The position numbers were made by a program, and so were the translations under genes. 64,000 bases of DNA from Vibrio nitrifigilis (lineage in GTDB: Bacteria > Pseudomonadota > Gammaproteobacteria > Enterobacterales > Vibrionaceae), in NCBI RefSeq assembly GCF_015686695.1, contig NZ_JADPMR010000004.1, positions 806,001 to 870,000 of the forward strand, written 5' to 3'. Shown here piece by piece: positions 61,539 to 64,000 of the stretch; positions within the stretch are counted from its first letter, which is position 1; every line of letters begins with the position of its first letter. The notes beneath the pieces were generated by a model. It was not told where the DNA came from. It saw only the letters and a program-made list of their open reading frames with translations, and ran no database searches.

Positions 61539-62222
61539 CTACTTAAGTAACAATCGAACGGTATTAAAAATAATTTCTCTTGGGGTAATTACGGATTTAC
61601 CCGCTATATGAGCAATGTCATCTCGTTGTGCTAGCTGATAACCCATACAATCGAGATAAATCAAGTTACCTTGTAACTCTTTTGCTTGTTGCGCAGCGTG
61701 TTCTCGTCCACCATCATTAAGATACGGAGAGCCACTTAAACATTGAACATCAAAACCATTACCTAACCAACGTTGATGTGTATTTTCCATCTGCGCGGCA
61801 TCAGGAGACATCACGATCAGTGTCACTGCATTGCTAATACCAGCGAAGAAGTGTTCCACGATCTTTTTCGGCGACAATACTGGAACTTGAACATCATTAA
61901 ACTCAGGTAAATCCCCAGTGCATAAAACCAGAATCGCATCAGGTTTTGCGGCTTCTGCCTTGTGCACGGCTTGTTCTAGTAACGGTTCCAAATCCTGTTC
62001 ACTGATCTGAACTTGGCGACCATCTTGCATGCGCGATACCAAGATATCGCGCTTTGTTGCTGTAGGGTATTGAGTATTAATTTGTTCTAGAGTGAAGCCA
62101 TCTAAAGCACCAAATTCGAGTACTTTCACGTTACTCCCGAGTAAAACTGCAAGGTCTGCATGCAAATCAAGTCTAGGTGCTTGACCAATCGTAACAATCG
62201 CTAACGTGGATTGCTTACTCAT
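61539..62222 (-). CDS. AroM family protein
   Basis: About 227 residues, AroM family (GQAPRLDLHADLAVLLG, GALDGFT, SRMQDGRQVQISEQDL, LCTGDLP). AroM was named from the E. coli aroLM operon and has no known reaction; its fold is thought related to the Asp/Glu racemase family, which suits the neighbour. ATG 62222 is chosen (a GTG codon lies directly before it); it overlaps the DUF1177 stop by one base (TGATG), so translation is coupled. Confidence 0.85.
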   Translation of the reverse strand: MSKQSTLAIVTIGQAPRLDLHADLAVLLGSNVKVLEFGALDGFTLEQINTQYPTATKRDILVSRMQDGRQVQISEQDLEPLLEQAVHKAEAAKPDAILVLCTGDLPEFNDVQVPVLSPKKIVEHFFAGISNAVTLIVMSPDAAQMENTHQRWLGNGFDVQCLSGSPYLNDGGREHAAQQAKELQGNLIYLDCMGYQLAQRDDIAHIAGKSVITPREIIFNTVRLLLK

Positions 62223-63163
62223 CACGCTTCCTTACCCGGAGTTTGGAAATGAACGTTAGAACCATAACGAGATTGAATGGCGTCAAACTCTGCTTGATCA
62301 ACAAATTGGCAAATTCCCTGACCCAAATCTTTTGCAACTTCGACCGCAAGGCGAGCAGCTTGCTCAATATCGACTTCATGACTAGCGCCTGTCGCACATC
62401 CGGCAATAGCAACAGCAGTAGACAGTGCGACACCAATAACTGGTTTATCAGTCGCAACCGATGGTTGCAGAATGCTGTTAAGATGGTAAAGCGTATTACC
62501 ATATGGAGTGATGTCTTGCTGGCTTAGTGCAAATACATTGGCCATTTGACCTGTGACTCGCTCAACCACATTGACCACACTTTCACTCACTTTAAGAATA
62601 TAGCCTTGGCAAACCGTCGGAGAAATTGCAATACCACGGTAGTTCATGATGCGATTGCCTTTAGTGGTATCAATGGACAAAATAGCATCCATATCAGCAT
62701 CCACTTCGTGTTCCCATGTATCTTCCATGGTAATCGGAGAGTCCATAAATGGTACTGGGTAGTGCTCTCGCGTTGGGGCATCTGGACAGATATGGGTTGT
62801 TACAATCACATCCCCCGGCAGAGTATCGCCATATGACGCCATACGAACTAACTTAGCCGCAGCCGCCATAGCAGACAGCGCACCATCGCCATCTGAAACA
62901 AAACCGGTAATGTCAGGACGAGCGCCAATTCCACCCAAACGGCCAATAATGCCTAATGTCGGTGCATTGCCACCTTTCGATTTACCGTTAGAACCAGGAA
63001 TCAGAATCTTGATAAAATCACTGGCACCTTTATCTGAAGTCAGGCAATTGATGGTGATCTGATCTTCACTGGCACCTTGCTCGCAAAGATAATCTTTAAC
63101 CACGGCACCACTTGCTGATGGCATATCCAGTAGTTCATGTAATTCCATAACTTGCTTGAGCAT
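62222..63163 (-). CDS. DUF1177 family protein
   Basis: 313 residues, cytosolic, member of DUF1177, with no known function. The pattern GRLGGIGARPDITGFVSDGDGAL (split: GRLGGIGARP 75-84, SDGDG 90-94) and TTHICPDAP (122-130) recalls the metal-site segments of M20/M42 peptidases, so a hydrolase is possible but unproven. First gene of the operon, preceded by a GGAAG site and divergent from a LysR regulator. Confidence 0.85.
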   Translation of the reverse strand: MLKQVMELHELLDMPSASGAVVKDYLCEQGASEDQITINCLTSDKGASDFIKILIPGSNGKSKGGNAPTLGIIGRLGGIGARPDITGFVSDGDGALSAMAAAAKLVRMASYGDTLPGDVIVTTHICPDAPTREHYPVPFMDSPITMEDTWEHEVDADMDAILSIDTTKGNRIMNYRGIAISPTVCQGYILKVSESVVNVVERVTGQMANVFALSQQDITPYGNTLYHLNSILQPSVATDKPVIGVALSTAVAIAGCATGASHEVDIEQAARLAVEVAKDLGQGICQFVDQAEFDAIQSRYGSNVHFQTPGKEA

Positions 63164-63202
63164 ATTTTTCTTCCGTGCAGTTTTTCAAAAATGTCGTTCG
63201 AT

Positions 63203-63218
63203 AATAAACAGTTTTATT
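63203..63218. promoter_or_regulatory. Candidate LysR-type operator
   Basis: AATAAA CAGT TTTATT, a perfect 6-base dyad, lies 40 bases from the DUF1177 start and 45 bases from the LysR start. LysR proteins bind dyads of this kind (T-N11-A) in the divergent spacer. Confidence 0.5.
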
Positions 63219-63262
63219 GATAGGATAAATTTGAATACACTATGGATTAATAGAAAAACTTT

Positions 63263-64000
63263 ATGAATATTTCATCTCGGCAGTTAGAAGCGTTTTTAAA
63301 AGTCGCTGAATTAGAAAGTTTTACTGAAGCAGCGGAGAAGCTTCACCTCACCCAACCTTCACTTAGCAGCCAAATTAGGCAATTAGAACATACGCTTAGA
63401 ATAAAGTTATTTGCGCGTACAACGCGTAAAGTGGTGTTAACTGAAGCTGGAGCGACATTTCTTCCTGCTGCAGAGCGCACCATAAATCGCCTAAATAGTG
63501 CGTTAAGAGATATGCACAATCTTGCTGACGGACAAACTGGACGCGTCAGTTTTGCGGCATTATTAACCGTTGGCGCCAGCTTAATTCCAGCGGCGATGGC
63601 CGAATTTCAACAAAAATTCCCGTTGATCACTCTCGAATACATTGAAGAAAGCGACGAGCCGATTTATAAGCAAGTGGCAAATGGTGATATTGACTTTGGT
63701 ATAAGCGCTCTGCCGAGACCAATCGAAGACATCAATTTTACGCCCATTTATAAAGATTACCTCTATTTTGTCTGCTCACCCCGCCATCCACTAGCAGAGA
63801 GCAAGGAAGTGAGCTGGCAACAAATCGTTCAATCCCCTTTTATTGCCATGCAAGGAGGAACCAGTATGCGTATGTTAATGGAAAGAGGGTTCGCAATGAC
63901 GGATGTCATGATGGAGCCGGTCCAAACCGCTGTGTATCAATCAACAATACTTGGCATGGTAGCGTGTGATTTGGGGGTCAGTGTTTTACCCTCTTCACTA
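63263..64000 (+). CDS. LysR-family regulator (3' partial)
   Basis: 246 codons are visible, no stop before the window edge. The N-terminal winged helix is complete: RQLEAFLKVAELESFTEAAEKL-type (shortened: FLKVAELESFTEAAEKLHLT) and QPSLSSQIRQLEHTL. The effector domain begins near residue 90 (GRVSFAALLTVGASLIP). Divergent from the DUF1177 operon, so it is the likely activator or repressor. An effector cannot be predicted. Confidence 0.92.
   Translation, partial: MNISSRQLEAFLKVAELESFTEAAEKLHLTQPSLSSQIRQLEHTLRIKLFARTTRKVVLTEAGATFLPAAERTINRLNSALRDMHNLADGQTGRVSFAALLTVGASLIPAAMAEFQQKFPLITLEYIEESDEPIYKQVANGDIDFGISALPRPIEDINFTPIYKDYLYFVCSPRHPLAESKEVSWQQIVQSPFIAMQGGTSMRMLMERGFAMTDVMMEPVQTAVYQSTILGMVACDLGVSVLPSSL

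Overview
The window reads as a chromosomal segment of a Vibrio or close relative (Vibrionaceae, Gammaproteobacteria). The grounds are moderate GC, short operons with clear Shine-Dalgarno sites, four methyl-accepting chemotaxis proteins (MCPs), a VctPDGC-like catechol-siderophore importer, biosynthetic speA-speB, a proVWX osmoprotectant operon followed by a MarR/CosR-like regulator, and a short palindromic repeat family. I cannot name the species. The complete atpIBEFHAGDC operon lies between an MCP and a carbonic anhydrase, not in the usual rsmG/parAB - glmU setting. That suggests a second F-ATPase operon, and possibly the smaller chromosome.

Layout. 0-2.1 kb: end of a peptide/nickel-type ABC importer (permease cut by the window edge, two ATPases). 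2.2-11 kb: an MCP of unusual topology, an MmyB-type regulator divergent from an MFS exporter, a REP-associated tyrosine transposase (RAYT) with flanking REP-like sequences, a metallo-beta-lactamase-fold hydrolase and a second MCP. 11.2-18.2 kb: Tag-like glycosylase, an acetate kinase without pta, the Fur-box-preceded siderophore operon and a class II glutamine amidotransferase. 18.5-24.2 kb: two more MCPs, small proteins and a HopJ-family gene bracketed by copies of a 264-bp palindromic element. 24.2-31.1 kb: F-ATPase operon on the minus strand. 31.1-41.6 kb: alpha-carbonic anhydrase, unknown small genes, a polar amino acid ABC importer, speA-speB, a TPR membrane protein. 42-47.4 kb: solitary proX, then proV-proW-proX-marR. 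47.7-57.8 kb: MgtE, a small unknown, a REC-REC-kinase divergent from a 1627-residue five-PAS hybrid kinase, a diguanylate cyclase. 58.2-64 kb: a five-gene operon (DUF1177, AroM family, OPT transporter, PepE dipeptidase, Asp/Glu-type racemase) divergent from a LysR regulator that runs off the window.

The most interesting functional unit is the last operon. It combines peptide import, an aspartyl dipeptidase, a racemase-fold enzyme and two uncharacterised families under an apparent LysR switch, which reads as an undescribed peptide or D-amino-acid scavenging pathway. Its OPT-pepE junction carries a full copy of the 264-bp element, placed so that it should be transcribed within the operon mRNA. 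The second striking layer is the repeats: six copies or derivatives of that element, and a separate REP family tied to the RAYT, one pair of which has become an in-frame heptapeptide repeat inside an MCP gene.

No rRNA, tRNA or CRISPR array was seen. Two terminator-like hairpins with no gene in front of them mark possible small RNAs.
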